Origin: Rhodococcus koreensis
GTDB taxonomy: Bacteria > Actinomycetota > Actinomycetes > Mycobacteriales > Mycobacteriaceae
Direction of reading: 5' to 3'
DNA: 64,000 bases
Assembly: GCF_900105905.1 (NCBI RefSeq)
Contig: NZ_FNSV01000005.1
Coordinates: 124,001-188,000 of the forward strand
Below are positions 24,697-34,860 of the stretch, in pieces (the first letter of the stretch is position 1; every line of letters starts with the position of its first letter). The position numbers and the translations under genes are program-made. Under the pieces are notes generated by a model. It had not been told where the DNA came from. It saw only the letters and a program-made list of their open reading frames with translations, and made no database searches.

Positions 24697-25854
24697 ATGG
24701 CTGACCGGTGCTCAAGGTATGGACGGGCGAATACCTTCGCCAAACGCGTGGCCCAGGCATCTACGGCGGTCCTGTTGACGGCCGGCCTGACAGCATGCGG
24801 CGGTAGTTCGGGAGCCGACGACTCCAAGATTCAAATCGCCGTGCTTGCCCCACTCACGGGAGGGTATGCCGCCGATGCCAATCCGAAGGCGATCGAACTG
24901 GCAGAAAAACTGATCGACGCCGATGGCGGTGTCGACGGCAAGGAGGTGGAGGTCACCGTGTATGACGCAGGCAGCGAACCTCAAACGGCCCTGAACGCTG
25001 CGAACCGGGCCGTTTCCGATCAGGTCGACATCGTGGTGGGCGGCATCACCACCTCCCAGCTCAAGGCGATCGAACCGATCATCGCGCGAGCGAAGATCCC
25101 TCACCTGCACCTGGCTAACGTCGGAGGTGACACCGCCTACAATCTCAATCCCCCCCAGACGGCTTCGGCCGAAGCGACGGTGAAATTCGCCCAGGACGTC
25201 TTGAAGGCCGAGGACGCGGCAGCCCTCACGACCAGCGACGAGGGCAGCTTGTCCAACGCTCAGGACATCCTCGATGCCGCCAAGAAGGCTGATCTCCCGA
25301 TCACAGTCGATCAGGACGTGGCACCAACCGCCACGGACATCACCCCACAGGTTCGAAACATGAAGGATGTCGATGTCATTCTTCAGACCACCGTGCCCTC
25401 AATCGACACGATCACGATCCGAACCATGACTCAGAATGCGATCGACATTCCGATCATCCTGTCCCTGGGCGGGATCTTCCAGGTCACCAGCCAGCTGACG
25501 CCGGCTGATCAGCTCGACAATGTCTACATCAACTCCATCTGTGCGGCTTCCGTCCCGGTCGAGAGTCAGGACAACGAGAAGGCGAAGGCGTATCTGGAAG
25601 CGTTCTCGAAGGAGTTCGGCGACGACCTCGTCCAGAGCCCCCTGGCGCCGCGGTTCTACGACGCCGTCAACGTCGCTGCCCAGATCGTATCCAGCGCAGA
25701 TTCGGCTGAGGAACGGATCGAGTACATCGACTCGTCCTTGGATTATGACGGGGCCTGCGGCAAGTACAAGTCCAATGACTCGCACTATCTGGGCGCGCCC
25801 GAGAACGCCTTCGTCATGTCCGCCGCAGACGGGAAGCTGACTCGCGCCGCCTGA
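24697..25854 (+). CDS. ABC transporter substrate-binding lipoprotein (Liv/branched-chain type)
   Basis: A 385-residue periplasmic-binding-protein type I family member. After a basic N-terminus comes a hydrophobic signal segment ending in the lipobox LTAC (Cys about residue 34), so it is a lipoprotein on the outer face of the membrane. IAVLAPLTGGYAA opens the mature domain as in Leu/Ile/Val-binding proteins; in catabolic clusters such proteins often bind acids, aromatics or terpenoids instead. The ATG at 24697 follows GAGGGAGA. Its permease and ATPase genes are not adjacent; the likely partners are at 31112-34454. Confidence 0.9.
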   Translation: MADRCSRYGRANTFAKRVAQASTAVLLTAGLTACGGSSGADDSKIQIAVLAPLTGGYAADANPKAIELAEKLIDADGGVDGKEVEVTVYDAGSEPQTALNAANRAVSDQVDIVVGGITTSQLKAIEPIIARAKIPHLHLANVGGDTAYNLNPPQTASAEATVKFAQDVLKAEDAAALTTSDEGSLSNAQDILDAAKKADLPITVDQDVAPTATDITPQVRNMKDVDVILQTTVPSIDTITIRTMTQNAIDIPIILSLGGIFQVTSQLTPADQLDNVYINSICAASVPVESQDNEKAKAYLEAFSKEFGDDLVQSPLAPRFYDAVNVAAQIVSSADSAEERIEYIDSSLDYDGACGKYKSNDSHYLGAPENAFVMSAADGKLTRAA

Positions 25855-25900
25855 CGCGATTGCCGTGAGGACGGATCGCGTTTGCCGGTGGACGCTGGCC

Positions 25901-25919
25901 TGATCACCGTTTCCGATAA
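25901..25919. promoter_or_regulatory. TGATC-N9-GATNA motif before the HSD10-type gene
   Basis: TGATC, ACCGTTTCC, GATAA: 17 of 19 bases identical to the motif at 16738-16756. It ends 24 bp before the ATG at 25944. A second promoter or operator for the SDR is possible. Confidence 0.4.
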
Positions 25920-25943
25920 CCCCTGCATTTCGAAAGGCACAAC

Positions 25944-26705
25944 ATGATCGTCAACGACAGCGTTGCTCTGGTCACCGGCGGCGCCTCCGGCCTCGGACTC
26001 GCCACCACCAAGGCCCTGCTCGCCGACGGCGCCAGCGTCGTCATCATCGACCTGCCCTCCTCCAACGGTGAGACCGTCGCCAAGGAACTCGGCGACCGCG
26101 TGCGCTTCGCCGCCGGCGACGTCACCAGCGAGGCCGACGTGTCCGCCGCACTCGACATCGCGGAGTCCCTCGGCCCGCTGCGGGTGGTCGTCAACTGCGC
26201 CGGCATCGGCACCGCCATCAAGACCCTCGGCAAGAACGGCGCGTTCCCGCTGGCCGAGTTCACCAAGACCGTCACCGTCAACCTGATCGGCACGTTCAAC
26301 GTGATCCGCCTTGCCGCCGAGCGGATCTCGAAAAACGGGCCGATCGACGGCGAGCGCGGTGTCATCATCAACACCGCCTCCGTCGCCGCCTACGAGGGCC
26401 AGATCGGTCAGGCCGCGTACTCCGCATCCAAGGGCGGCGTCGTCGGAATGACCCTGCCGATCGCCCGCGACCTCGCGTCGCTGCTGATCCGCGTCAACAC
26501 CATCGCGCCGGGCCTTTTCAAGACCCCGCTGCTCGCCGCCCTTCCGGAAGCCGCGCAGCAGTCCCTCGGCGGCCAGGTGCCGCACCCCTCACGTCTCGGC
26601 GACCCGTCCGAGTACGGCGCCCTCGCCGCGCACATCGTGTCAAACCCCATGCTCAACGGTGAGACCATCCGTCTCGACGGCGCCATCCGCATGGCACCGC
26701 GCTGA
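25944..26705 (+). CDS. HSD10-type 3-hydroxy-2-methylbutyryl-/3-hydroxyacyl-CoA dehydrogenase
   Basis: A 253-residue SDR of the HSD17B10 (type II 3-hydroxyacyl-CoA dehydrogenase) subgroup. Evidence: [12 protein letters not shown] near residue 12, [22 protein letters not shown], catalytic YSASK, and the subgroup's [11 protein letters not shown]10 enzymes oxidise 3-hydroxyacyl-CoAs, including 2-methyl-branched ones, using NAD. It lies 89 bp after the binding-protein gene and may be co-transcribed or use the 25901 site. Confidence 0.9.
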   Translation: MIVNDSVALVTGGASGLGLATTKALLADGASVVIIDLPSSNGETVAKELGDRVRFAAGDVTSEADVSAALDIAESLGPLRVVVNCAGIGTAIKTLGKNGAFPLAEFTKTVTVNLIGTFNVIRLAAERISKNGPIDGERGVIINTASVAAYEGQIGQAAYSASKGGVVGMTLPIARDLASLLIRVNTIAPGLFKTPLLAALPEAAQQSLGGQVPHPSRLGDPSEYGALAAHIVSNPMLNGETIRLDGAIRMAPR

Positions 26706-27035
26706 TCTGCATTCCCACCAGCCAGCAGTGGATCTTTGACGAGACAACTCGAAAGCCCGGCGCGAAGGGCGTTTCTCAGGCCTTCGCTGGTCGCCGCAGG
26801 TCAGCACCCGCACCCTGCGGTTCGCCGATAGACCGGAGGCACGCACACGCACGGTCGGCCCGCACCGCGCCGGGCCGGCATCGGAATGACCCGAAGGATT
26901 CCAGCGCACCTCCACTCGAGCACGCCACAGCCGAAGGTCCTCGGCGTCCCGTACCTGCACCGCTCGGTCCGCCGAGCTGGTGAACCTGACTAGACAGCCA
27001 CGAATTCACCACATGCACCTGCGAGGAGCACCACC
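26706..27035. other. Gene-free region before pntA
   Basis: About 330 bp without a supportable gene. A 7-bp-stem hairpin (26762-26768 with 26781-26787) could end the lipoprotein/SDR transcript; it is weak. The pntA promoter must lie here, but no confident -35/-10 pair was found. Confidence 0.4.
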
Positions 27036-28565
27036 ATGAAGATCGGCGTCCTTCGAGAGGCGCGGCCCGACGAAACCCGCGTCGCGGCAACACCAGCTAC
27101 AGTTGCCCAGTTACTCAAGCTCGGTTACGACGTAATCGTCGACCCCGGAGCCGGTACCCCGTCGTCCTTCTCCGACGATGCATACCGCGAGGCGGGTGCC
27201 TTCATCGGAGACGCCCTCACCACGGACATCGTTCTTGGGGTGAATGCCCCGTCGAACCACCAACTCGATGCGCTGAACCCCGGGGCGACGCTCATCAGCC
27301 TCCTGGCACCCGCCTTCGACCCGGATCTGGTGACCGACCTCGGCAGGCGCCCGATCACCGCATTGGCGATGGACGCGGTGCCGCGTATCTCGCGGGCCCA
27401 ATCGCTCGATGTGCTCTCGTCAATGGCCAACATCGCCGGCTACCGCGCGGTGGTCGAGGCCGCACACGCCTTCGGCCGATTCTTCACCGGCCAGGTAACC
27501 GCGGCCGGCAAGGTTCCGCCGGCCAAGGTACTCGTCGTCGGTGCGGGAGTCGCCGGTTTGGCGGCAATTGGTGCGGCCGGCAGCCTCGGCGCCATCGTAC
27601 GCGCGACCGACCCCCGGCCCGAGGTCGCGGATCAGGTCAAATCCCTTGGAGGAGAGTATCTGTCGATCGACTCCTCCGAAACGGAGGTGTCGGCTACTGG
27701 ATACGCCAAGGAAATGGGCGACGACTACAAGACCCGCGAGGCGCAGCTGTACGTCGAGCAGTGCAAAGATGTCGACATCATCATCACCACCGCCCTGATC
27801 CCGGGCCGTCCGGCACCGCGGATCATCACCGCGGAGATGGTCGCGTCGATGAAGCCGGGCAGTGTGATCGTCGACATGGCGGCGCAGAACGGCGGCAACG
27901 TCGAAGGCACGGTCAAAGGCGAAGCGGTCGTGACAGCGAACGGTGTGACTGTCATCGGCTACACCGACCTGCCCGGCCGCCTACCAGCACAGGCGTCCCA
28001 GCTGTATGGCACCAATCTGGTCAATCTGCTCAAGTTGATGACGCCAGGGACCGACGGGCAATTCGTCTTGGACTTCGACGACGTCGTCCAGCGCTCCATT
28101 ACCGTTGTCCACGACGGCGATATCACTTGGCCTCCCCCACCGGTTTCGGTCTCTGCCGCGCCGGTCGCGTCTCAGTCCACCGCCGCCCCGGTTCGGGAGT
28201 CGCCCGCGAAGCAGCCGATGTCGGCCGGTCGCCGGCTGGGCACCGTATTCGCCGCGGCGACGGCACTGTTCGCCCTGATTGCGATCGCGCCGACCGCGTT
28301 GCAGATACATCTGACAGTCTTCGCGCTGGCAATCGTGATCGGCTACTACGTCATCGGCCACGTGCACCACGCGCTGCACACCCCGTTGATGTCGGTGACC
28401 AACGCGATCTCCGGAATCATCGTGGTCGGTGCACTGCTTCAAATCGGACAGGGCGACTCCGTGATCACGGTGTTGTCGTTCGCGGCGATTCTGCTGGCCA
28501 GCATCAACATTGTCGGTGGCTTCGCGGTGACCCGCCGCATGCTTGCCATGTTCTCCCGCAGCTGA
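27036..28565 (+). CDS. pntA: NAD(P) transhydrogenase subunit alpha
   Basis: A 509-residue single-chain alpha subunit. Domain I (NAD(H)-binding, about 1-370) opens [17 protein letters not shown] and contains [13 protein letters not shown]. After a Pro/Ala-rich linker with PPPPVSVS, the C-terminal part has about four membrane helices from residue 410 on. With PntB it couples hydride transfer from NADH to NADP to proton flow across the membrane. NADPH so made would feed the monooxygenases of the window (inference). Some actinobacteria split this chain into two genes; here it is one. Confidence 0.95.
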   Translation: MKIGVLREARPDETRVAATPATVAQLLKLGYDVIVDPGAGTPSSFSDDAYREAGAFIGDALTTDIVLGVNAPSNHQLDALNPGATLISLLAPAFDPDLVTDLGRRPITALAMDAVPRISRAQSLDVLSSMANIAGYRAVVEAAHAFGRFFTGQVTAAGKVPPAKVLVVGAGVAGLAAIGAAGSLGAIVRATDPRPEVADQVKSLGGEYLSIDSSETEVSATGYAKEMGDDYKTREAQLYVEQCKDVDIIITTALIPGRPAPRIITAEMVASMKPGSVIVDMAAQNGGNVEGTVKGEAVVTANGVTVIGYTDLPGRLPAQASQLYGTNLVNLLKLMTPGTDGQFVLDFDDVVQRSITVVHDGDITWPPPPVSVSAAPVASQSTAAPVRESPAKQPMSAGRRLGTVFAAATALFALIAIAPTALQIHLTVFALAIVIGYYVIGHVHHALHTPLMSVTNAISGIIVVGALLQIGQGDSVITVLSFAAILLASINIVGGFAVTRRMLAMFSRS

Positions 28566-28593
28566 CCCTGCGCACGACTTCGGAGTGGATCCC

Positions 28594-30015
28594 ATGATTT
28601 CCATAGAAACCGCCGCCTCGTCGGCGTACATCGTCGCGGCATTGCTATTCATCCTGGCGCTGGCCGGGCTGTCCAAGCACGAGACGTCCAAAGCCGGGAA
28701 CACCTTCGGCGTCACCGGCATGGCCGTGGCCTTGGTCGCAACCATCGCGCTCGCGATCGACCGAGATATCGAACCGCTGGGACTGGCACTGCTGATCGGT
28801 GCGACGGCGGTGGGTGCCGCGATCGGCCTGTGGCGTGCCCGCGTCGTGAAGATGACCGGCATGCCCGAATTGATCGCGCTATTACATTCTTTCGTGGGTC
28901 TGGCCGCCGTCTTGGTCGGCTGGAACGGCTACCTACATGTGGAGTGGCACCCGAATGGTGTCGAGGCCGACCTCCTCCACGGGGCGGGCCTGCTCGGCAT
29001 CCACTCGGCCGAGGTCGCAATAGGCGTCTTCATCGGAGCGGTCACCTTCACCGGCTCGATCGTCGCCAATCTCAAGCTCTCGGCACGGATGAAGTCCACC
29101 CCACTGATGCTGCCGGGCAAGAATATTCTCAATGTTGGTGCGCTGGTGCTCTTCTTCGCGCTCACCGTGTGGTTCGTCGCCGACCCGGCCCTGTGGCTGC
29201 TCGTTGCAATCACCGCACTCGCGCTCCTGCTGGGCTGGCATTTGGTCGCCTCCATCGGCGGCGGCGACATGCCGGTCGTTGTGTCCATGCTCAACAGCTA
29301 CTCCGGCTGGGCGGCCGCCGCATCCGGCTTCCTCCTCGGCAACGACCTACTCATCGTCACCGGTGCCTTGGTCGGTTCATCCGGTGCGTACCTGTCCTAC
29401 ATCATGTGCAAGGCGATGAACCGATCCTTCATCTCCGTCATCGCCGGCGGCTTCGGCATCGAGGCTGCCCCCGCCTCCGACAAAGACTACGGTGAGCATC
29501 GCGAAATCACCGCCGAGAGTGTCGCCGAACTTCTCGGCTCAGCCGATTCGGTGATCATCACCCCCGGATACGGCATGGCCGTCGCCCAGGCCCAGCACGG
29601 TGTCGCCGAGCTCACCCGCAAGCTCCGCGAGCGCGGTGTCAATGTCCGGTTCGGGATCCACCCCGTCGCAGGCCGCCTCCCCGGCCATATGAACGTGCTA
29701 CTGGCGGAGGCCAAGGTGCCCTACGACATCGTGCTGGAGATGGACGAGATCAACGACGACTTCGACAACACCTCCGTCGTCCTGGTCATCGGCGCCAACG
29801 ACACCGTCAACCCGGCCGCGGCCGAGGATCCGGGAAGCCCGATCGCGGGCATGCCGGTCCTCACTGTGTGGGAGGCAGACAACGTCATCGTGTTCAAGCG
29901 TTCCATGGCCTCCGGCTACGCCGGAGTGCAGAACCCGCTGTTCTACCGCCAGAACTCCGCGATGCTGTTCGGCGACGCCAAGGACCGAGTCGAGAACATC
30001 CTCCAGGCCCTCTGA
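28594..30015 (+). CDS. pntB: NAD(P) transhydrogenase subunit beta
   Basis: A 473-residue beta subunit. The N-terminal two thirds form a bundle of membrane helices. The C-terminal NADP(H)-binding domain III has the signature [10 protein letters not shown], then [23 protein letters not shown] and the segment [11 protein letters not shown]. The ATG at 28594 follows GGAGTGG; an upstream frame overlaps pntA and is rejected. It is 28 bp after pntA. Confidence 0.95.
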   Translation: MISIETAASSAYIVAALLFILALAGLSKHETSKAGNTFGVTGMAVALVATIALAIDRDIEPLGLALLIGATAVGAAIGLWRARVVKMTGMPELIALLHSFVGLAAVLVGWNGYLHVEWHPNGVEADLLHGAGLLGIHSAEVAIGVFIGAVTFTGSIVANLKLSARMKSTPLMLPGKNILNVGALVLFFALTVWFVADPALWLLVAITALALLLGWHLVASIGGGDMPVVVSMLNSYSGWAAAASGFLLGNDLLIVTGALVGSSGAYLSYIMCKAMNRSFISVIAGGFGIEAAPASDKDYGEHREITAESVAELLGSADSVIITPGYGMAVAQAQHGVAELTRKLRERGVNVRFGIHPVAGRLPGHMNVLLAEAKVPYDIVLEMDEINDDFDNTSVVLVIGANDTVNPAAAEDPGSPIAGMPVLTVWEADNVIVFKRSMASGYAGVQNPLFYRQNSAMLFGDAKDRVENILQAL

Positions 30016-30359
30016 CCACCACATTCCGGTCCCCACCGGGGCCGTCACCAAGGTCCGGCGCGGCACGCCGTCCAAACTCGTCATCGAACGCGAATCTTCA
30101 GTGTGCCGGAATCGGCGCGCACAGAATGCATCTTCGGTAACGGCCTTCATCGCACCCCAGAGCGCATCTGGAACTCGGGGTGATCGGCGTGTGACTGGTG
30201 AGGAATGGGTGAACTCCTGGGAGGTCAGTACTATCTCCACCCGGCAACACCACCGGCAGCGGTGGCCGACCCGACAAACACGGTCCGCCCGGGAGTATGG
30301 CATGGGATTCTCGACGCGTGACGTGATCGGGCGCGGGTCCATTGCGGTCGGCGGCACCA
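30016..30359. other. Gene-free stretch after pntB
   Basis: About 340 bp with no gene. CGGTCCCC-ACC-GGGGCCG at about 30027-30044 is a short hairpin with one bulge and may terminate pntAB. The remainder leads into transposase debris and may already be IS-derived. Confidence 0.4.
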
Positions 30360-30734
30360 ACGGCTGCTACTGGTGGTCGTGGTAACCATGCCCGGGATTC
30401 TTCGACCGCGACGGTGCCATCCGGCTGCCGGCCGCGTTGCGTGCCCGATTCCCGCCGATTATCCTGGTGTGGGCGACGGCGAGTATGCCGGACGCCTGAC
30501 CGACCGGACCGAAACGGGTTGCCTCACTGACGGTTTAGGTCGTCTCACGAACAGACGATGTCAGTGGGTTCAAAGGTTCTTCCCCTGCGTTGGGCAGTCG
30601 AGCGAACCTTCGCCTGGATCTGTAAACACCGGCGCTGTGTCCGTGACTACGAGACGCGGCCCGACCATCACGAAGCGATGGTGTACATCGCCGTGATCGC
30701 CACCTTGTCACGCCGGCTCGCCCGCTCGGCGTGA
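30360..30734 (+). pseudogene. Remnant of an IS5-family transposase
   Basis: Conserved pieces of an IS5-type transposase appear in order but in shifting frames. They are LLLVVVVT, FFDRDGA followed by LRARFPPIILVW, GDGEYAGRL, RTDDVSGFK and the C-terminal block VLPLRWAVERTFAW to SRRLARSA with a stop at 30732-30734. The last switch falls in GGGTTCAAAGGTTC, where an extra G separates FK from VLP. The N-terminal third and terminal repeats were not found. Non-functional. Confidence 0.8.
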
Positions 30735-30778
30735 CGTTCCCGGAGTTCTCGGACGCGCTTTCAGGGGACGACGGAAAC

Positions 30779-30862
30779 ATGGCAGGAAGGAAGCGGTAGT
30801 CCGCAAAGGACATCGTGCGCAGGCTGTGCTGAACCGACGAGGAGAAAGACGCGGTGTTGTGT
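30779..30862 (+). pseudogene. Remnant of an IS3-family orfA
   Basis: Starting at the ATG 30779-30781 the reading is MAGRKR-stop-SAKDIVRRLC-stop-TDEEKDAV. This resembles the N-terminus of IS3-family OrfA proteins (MAGKRYSAEDIVRKLRRADE type) with two stop codons and then loss of similarity. It is a dead fragment adjoining the IS5 remnant. Confidence 0.6.
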
Positions 30863-31111
30863 GCCGACGTGACGGTCGGGTCGTCGGCCGCGCGACAACC
30901 AAGGTCGGTGGAGAGCGGGGCCGAGAGGGAATGGAGTAGGCACCGGCAGTGAGGAGCTGGCATATCCGGTGCCCGGGTGCGGCGCCGGCTTTGCCAGGCA
31001 TGACGTCACGACGACCAGGTACAGGCCCGGACAGGGGCAGGCCTCTCGGCAGCATCAGCCACCGCGAGGCCTGCATGGGAGTTCAGAGTGCTGCCAGCGC
31101 CTGTATGAGGG
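30863..31111. other. Gene-free stretch after the IS remnants
   Basis: About 250 bp before the livF stop. Open frames on both strands lack recognisable products. It probably contains the end of the livHMGF transcript. Confidence 0.4.
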
Positions 31112-31849
31112 CTACGAGGCGGTCGTCTCGGCCTTGTCCTCGACTGCTCCCCCGACGTCCTTGCGGCCCATATAGGAGTCCATCAGGCGCTTCTGTCCGG
31201 CGAGCTCGGCCGCCGTGGCCTCGAGCTGGATTTCACCGTTGGCCATCACATAGGCGCGCTGGCAGAGCTTCAGCGCTGCCTGCGTGTTCTGCTCGACGCA
31301 CAGGATCGTGACTGAATCACGAATTTGGGCCAAGGACTTGTACATGTCGGAGATCACCAGCGGTGCCAGCCCCATGGACGGCTCGTCCAACAGGAGCATT
31401 CGGGGTCCGCCGGCCAACGCTCTACCGACTGCCACCATCTGCTGCTCACCACCGGACAACGCCCAAGACGCCCTGTCCCGCAAGGGAACCAATGCGGGGA
31501 ACAACTCGTAGATGTCGTCAACGGATGGCCCGGACCGGCCACGGCGGGCGCTCTCGCCAACCTGGATGTTCTCGTGGGCCGTCATCGACTTGAACAGGTG
31601 CCGCCCTTCGGGAACGAGCATCAGCCCCGCGCGCGCCAAGGCATCGGGCTGGCGACGATAGACGCCTCCGTCGAACTCGATACGGCCGGTCGACGCAACA
31701 GCACCGACAATCGCCTTGAGTGTCGAACTCTTGCCAGCTCCGTTCGGCCCCAGAAGCGCAACTGCCTCGCCCTCGGACACCTCCAAACTCACTCCGTGGA
31801 CGGCATCGATCCCGTTGTAGGAGACGCGGACATTCTCAATCTTCAACAT
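31112..31849 (-). CDS. livF: Branched-chain-type ABC transporter ATPase (LivF)
   Basis: A 245-residue ABC ATPase. Walker A GPNGAGKSS, signature LSGGEQQ, Walker B MLLLDEPSMGL and a switch His replaced by Gln in EQN, all as in LivF. It energises uptake with LivG. The ATG at 31847-31849 overlaps livG by 14 bp; a longer open frame would run through livG. Substrate undefined: in catabolic clusters this transporter class often imports aromatic, alicyclic or other acids. Confidence 0.92.
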   Translation of the reverse strand: MLKIENVRVSYNGIDAVHGVSLEVSEGEAVALLGPNGAGKSSTLKAIVGAVASTGRIEFDGGVYRRQPDALARAGLMLVPEGRHLFKSMTAHENIQVGESARRGRSGPSVDDIYELFPALVPLRDRASWALSGGEQQMVAVGRALAGGPRMLLLDEPSMGLAPLVISDMYKSLAQIRDSVTILCVEQNTQAALKLCQRAYVMANGEIQLEATAAELAGQKRLMDSYMGRKDVGGAVEDKAETTAS

Positions 31850-32573
31850 CGACAACTCCCAGATAGGCTTCGACCACTCGGGAATGGGACCAAATCTCTC
31901 GAGGCGGGCCCGTGGCAATGAGTTTGCCTGCTTCGAATACCACGACACGATCGGTGGCGCGGTCGATGAAGTCGATTTTGTGCTCGATGACCACCGTGCA
32001 CCGGTCGGGGCTGCGAATGGCGCGAATGACGTCGACCAGATCTGATGTCTCGTCGTCATTGAGTCCCGCGGCCGGCTCGTCGAGGAAGATGATCTGCGGT
32101 TCACGTGCCAACGCTCGCGCGATCTCCACACCTCGGGCCACCGATAGCGGCTGTGAATCGCACTGCTCATGGAACACGCTGGTCGGCACGTTGGCGGTAA
32201 CGAGGTACTCAGCAGCCTTCTCGCGCCGCTCTCGCTCCGCGCGCCCCGCTCCCGGTCGGCCGAGCCAGGCTCCGAAGAGCCCCGTCCCGGTGCGGTCGGG
32301 CGATCCCAACATGACATTCTCCAGACACGTCAGTTCCGGGTGCACTTGCGGCGTCTGAAAGGTTCGTCCTATCCTGCCCGGCCCCGCTCGGTTACCGATC
32401 TTGATGGTGCCGGTGGAGGGAACCAGGCGATTGACGGCGTTCAGGAACGTCGACTTGCCGGAGCCGTTCGGTCCGACGATGCCGACTGTCTCACCGGGAG
32501 CGACGCTCAAGGTGACGTTGTCGACGGCAACGACCTGCCCGAAGCGGACTGTCAAGTTCTCGACACTAAGCAC
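31836..32573 (-). CDS. livG: Branched-chain-type ABC transporter ATPase (LivG) with unusual signature
   Basis: A 245-residue ABC ATPase with Walker A GPNGSGKST and Walker B IIFLDEPAAGLN. The signature region reads PLSVARGVEIARAL, where LivG proteins usually have L-S-Y-G-x-Q-R-x-x-E-I-A-R; two residues and the signature Gly are missing. ATPase activity may depend on the second subunit, LivF. The start is taken as the GTG at 32571-32573, overlapping livM by 8 bp. Confidence 0.88.
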   Translation of the reverse strand: MLSVENLTVRFGQVVAVDNVTLSVAPGETVGIVGPNGSGKSTFLNAVNRLVPSTGTIKIGNRAGPGRIGRTFQTPQVHPELTCLENVMLGSPDRTGTGLFGAWLGRPGAGRAERERREKAAEYLVTANVPTSVFHEQCDSQPLSVARGVEIARALAREPQIIFLDEPAAGLNDDETSDLVDVIRAIRSPDRCTVVIEHKIDFIDRATDRVVVFEAGKLIATGPPREIWSHSRVVEAYLGVVDVED

Positions 32574-33579
32574 GACGAATGGCCTTCCAAACTCGTTCGG
32601 TGACACCCACAAGGCCCTTCGGCAACAGCATCAGGACGAGGACCAGGATGACGGCATAGAGGAACTGGGCATGCTCGGTGACCTCGCGGAGGACCTCCGG
32701 CAACCAGGTGAGCACGACCGCCCCGATGACGGCACCCCACATAACGGACACGCCGCCCAGGAAGACCATCAGGAATACGTTCAGTGAGATGGAGTCCGAG
32801 AAAGAGAAGCCCCCGACGAAGCCGAGCATGTGCGCATACATCGAACCCGCAGCCCCGGCGTAGGCACAACCCACGCCGAACATCGTGAGTTCAATCTTTC
32901 GCGGATTCACCCCGACCGTCGGAAGAATTCCGCGGGAGTCACGAGCGACCAGGACGTAGCGACGCAAGGGCGACTGCTCGAGCAGGATGCCAAGCCCCAC
33001 GGCCACGATCGTGATCCCGCCGTAGAGCCAGTACATGTCTTCAGGCAGGAAGAGGTCCTTACCGAAGAACGTCGGTGCCGCGAGGCCGCTCATTCCCGTG
33101 AACCCGCCTGCCAACCACTCCCAGTTCTGGACGACGAGAAGGATGATGCCGCTCAGCGCGAAGGTTGCGATCGCAAAGTAGATGGCGCTCACGCGCGCCA
33201 ACGCTGCACGGAAAGCCACGCCGATCACCGTGGAAACCACAATGCCGGCTACGAAGCCGAGCCAGAAGTTGTCAGCGCCGGCCACGTTGCCGGACACCAC
33301 AGCGCCGATGGCAAAGAATCCGCCATGAGCGAAGTTGAACTGTCCGCTCAAGCCGAAGACGAAGTAGAACCCGATCGCGAGCACTGTGTAGACGAGGGCC
33401 TGATTGAGCAATCCCCACTGATCAGTGTTGGTAACCCACAGGGGCGAGACCGCAATCGCGACAATCAACGCGACGAAGACAGACAGATGCATCCGGACCC
33501 GGCCCCGTGGCACTGCCACAGCGGCGGCCGCTTCACGATCTCGGGACGGGGCGGCTGGGCTCTCCTGTGTCGTAGTCAT
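32566..33579 (-). CDS. livM: Branched-chain-type ABC transporter permease (LivM)
   Basis: A 337-residue membrane permease with about nine to ten hydrophobic segments. GLSGQFNFAHGGFFAIGA (about residues 76-93) is the LivM/LivH signature, and the EAA-like loop NPRKIELTMFGVG is near 225. The N-terminus is cytosolic and charged. Its start overlaps the livH stop by 1 base. Confidence 0.92.
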   Translation of the reverse strand: MTTTQESPAAPSRDREAAAAVAVPRGRVRMHLSVFVALIVAIAVSPLWVTNTDQWGLLNQALVYTVLAIGFYFVFGLSGQFNFAHGGFFAIGAVVSGNVAGADNFWLGFVAGIVVSTVIGVAFRAALARVSAIYFAIATFALSGIILLVVQNWEWLAGGFTGMSGLAAPTFFGKDLFLPEDMYWLYGGITIVAVGLGILLEQSPLRRYVLVARDSRGILPTVGVNPRKIELTMFGVGCAYAGAAGSMYAHMLGFVGGFSFSDSISLNVFLMVFLGGVSVMWGAVIGAVVLTWLPEVLREVTEHAQFLYAVILVLVLMLLPKGLVGVTERVWKAIRRA

Positions 33580-34454
33580 CAGTACCTCACCTTCACCTTG
33601 CTCTGGAAGAGTCCTTCAGGCCGCACTGCAAGGACAAGAATGAAGACCACAAACGGATAGACCGACGAGTAGGCCGAGGAGATATACGTTGTGGCAAATG
33701 CTTGGATCAAGCCCAGCCCCAAGCCTGCCACCGTGACGCCAACCAAGCGATCGGTACCTCCGAGTACGGTGGCGGCGAATGCCGTCAGCAGCACTCCGAA
33801 GCCGAGGGTCGGACTGACCGAAAGCAGCGGCGCAAGGAGCACACCGCCGAGCGCGGCGAGCATGCCCGCGACGATGAAGGCCAAGCTGGATAGCCACCCT
33901 GCGCGGATGCCGACCAGGAAGGCCGTCTCCCGATCTGCAGCGAGTGCGCGGAACTGTCGCCCCAACTGGGTCTTCTCAAATATCAGCACCAGTGCGGTGA
34001 CGACGACAAGCATTACGACCACGATCAGGATGCTCTGATAGGGAACCGCGGCCTCACCGATGCGAAGCACTCCGGTTCCGACAAACGATTCCAGCGGATG
34101 CGTCCCCGAGCCGCGCCAGAGGATCAGGGACTCTCGAACCAGGAGTCCGACGGCAAAGAGGATGACCATGATGCTAAGCATCGAACGGTTGCGAATCGGC
34201 CGGTATACGAGACGCTCCGTGGCGAGACCCAGCGCGCCGCCCGCAACGATGGCGAGCAGGTAGGCCAGCCAGATCGGTAGCGAGTGCACCGAGATCAGCA
34301 CCATGGCTACGTAGGCCCCCATGGTCAGGACGTCACCGTGGGCGAAGTTGATGATACCCGTGGCCTTGATGATCACGACGAGTCCGACTGCCGCCACCAC
34401 AGCAATACTGCCTTGGCTGAGGCCTGACGAAATGGCTGAGATCAGGGTGTCCAT
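33579..34454 (-). CDS. livH: Branched-chain-type ABC transporter permease (LivH)
   Basis: A 291-residue permease with about eight membrane segments. IINFAHGDVLTMGAYVA (residues 34-50) is the family signature, and AADRETAFLVGIRAG the cytosolic loop that contacts the ATPases. It is the first gene of livHMGF. No binding protein lies next to it; the nearest is the lipoprotein at 24697-25854 on the other strand. A GGGAGG ribosome-binding site precedes the start. Confidence 0.92.
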   Translation of the reverse strand: MDTLISAISSGLSQGSIAVVAAVGLVVIIKATGIINFAHGDVLTMGAYVAMVLISVHSLPIWLAYLLAIVAGGALGLATERLVYRPIRNRSMLSIMVILFAVGLLVRESLILWRGSGTHPLESFVGTGVLRIGEAAVPYQSILIVVVMLVVVTALVLIFEKTQLGRQFRALAADRETAFLVGIRAGWLSSLAFIVAGMLAALGGVLLAPLLSVSPTLGFGVLLTAFAATVLGGTDRLVGVTVAGLGLGLIQAFATTYISSAYSSVYPFVVFILVLAVRPEGLFQSKVKVRY

Positions 34455-34860
34455 CAGTTCATTCGCCTCCCTCAGTCAACAACTCCACGTCGGTGATCAA
34501 CGCGCCAACCCTTGCACTGGTCCAACCACGGACACTCTCCTTCAGCAGGCAACGACCTCTAACGGCCTCGATCGGACTTGGGGAACATGACCGACGTCAC
34601 GTGACCCGCGGCACAAACGTTAACTTCGGCATCTGCATTTAGCAATAGGCTCAATAACTGTTCATTGTCACTAGAACTAACACTTTGCATACTTTATGCT
34701 GTTGTGCAGATGCAAGTGTTTGTCGCCAAGCCACGAGCGCGACAAGACGCAGCTAATGAGCATCCGGGCTCACAACGACGAAGGGGTGAACATCTATGCT
34801 GTGTTCTAGACGATCGGGTTGCCGGTGAGTGTGCAGCCACATACACGAAAGGTGCAGGAC
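34455..34860. other. Divergent intergenic region livH / gntR
   Basis: About 400 bp, A/T-rich at 34620-34700, with no gene. It should hold both the liv promoter and the gntR promoter. TTGTCA (34666-34671) and CATACT (34688-34693) are a possible promoter reading right. Confidence 0.5.
34687..34699. promoter_or_regulatory. Palindrome overlapping a predicted -10 element
   Basis: GCATA-CTT-TATGC, perfect 5-bp arms. It overlaps the predicted -10 (34688-34693) for gntR, and TTGCAT/ATGCAA arms (34686-34691 and 34711-34716) enclose it. The position suits autorepression by the GntR protein. Confidence 0.4.

Noticed and set aside
30535..30963. Minus-strand open frame over the IS debris
   Set aside because: It has no similarity I can recognise, while the plus strand carries ordered transposase fragments.
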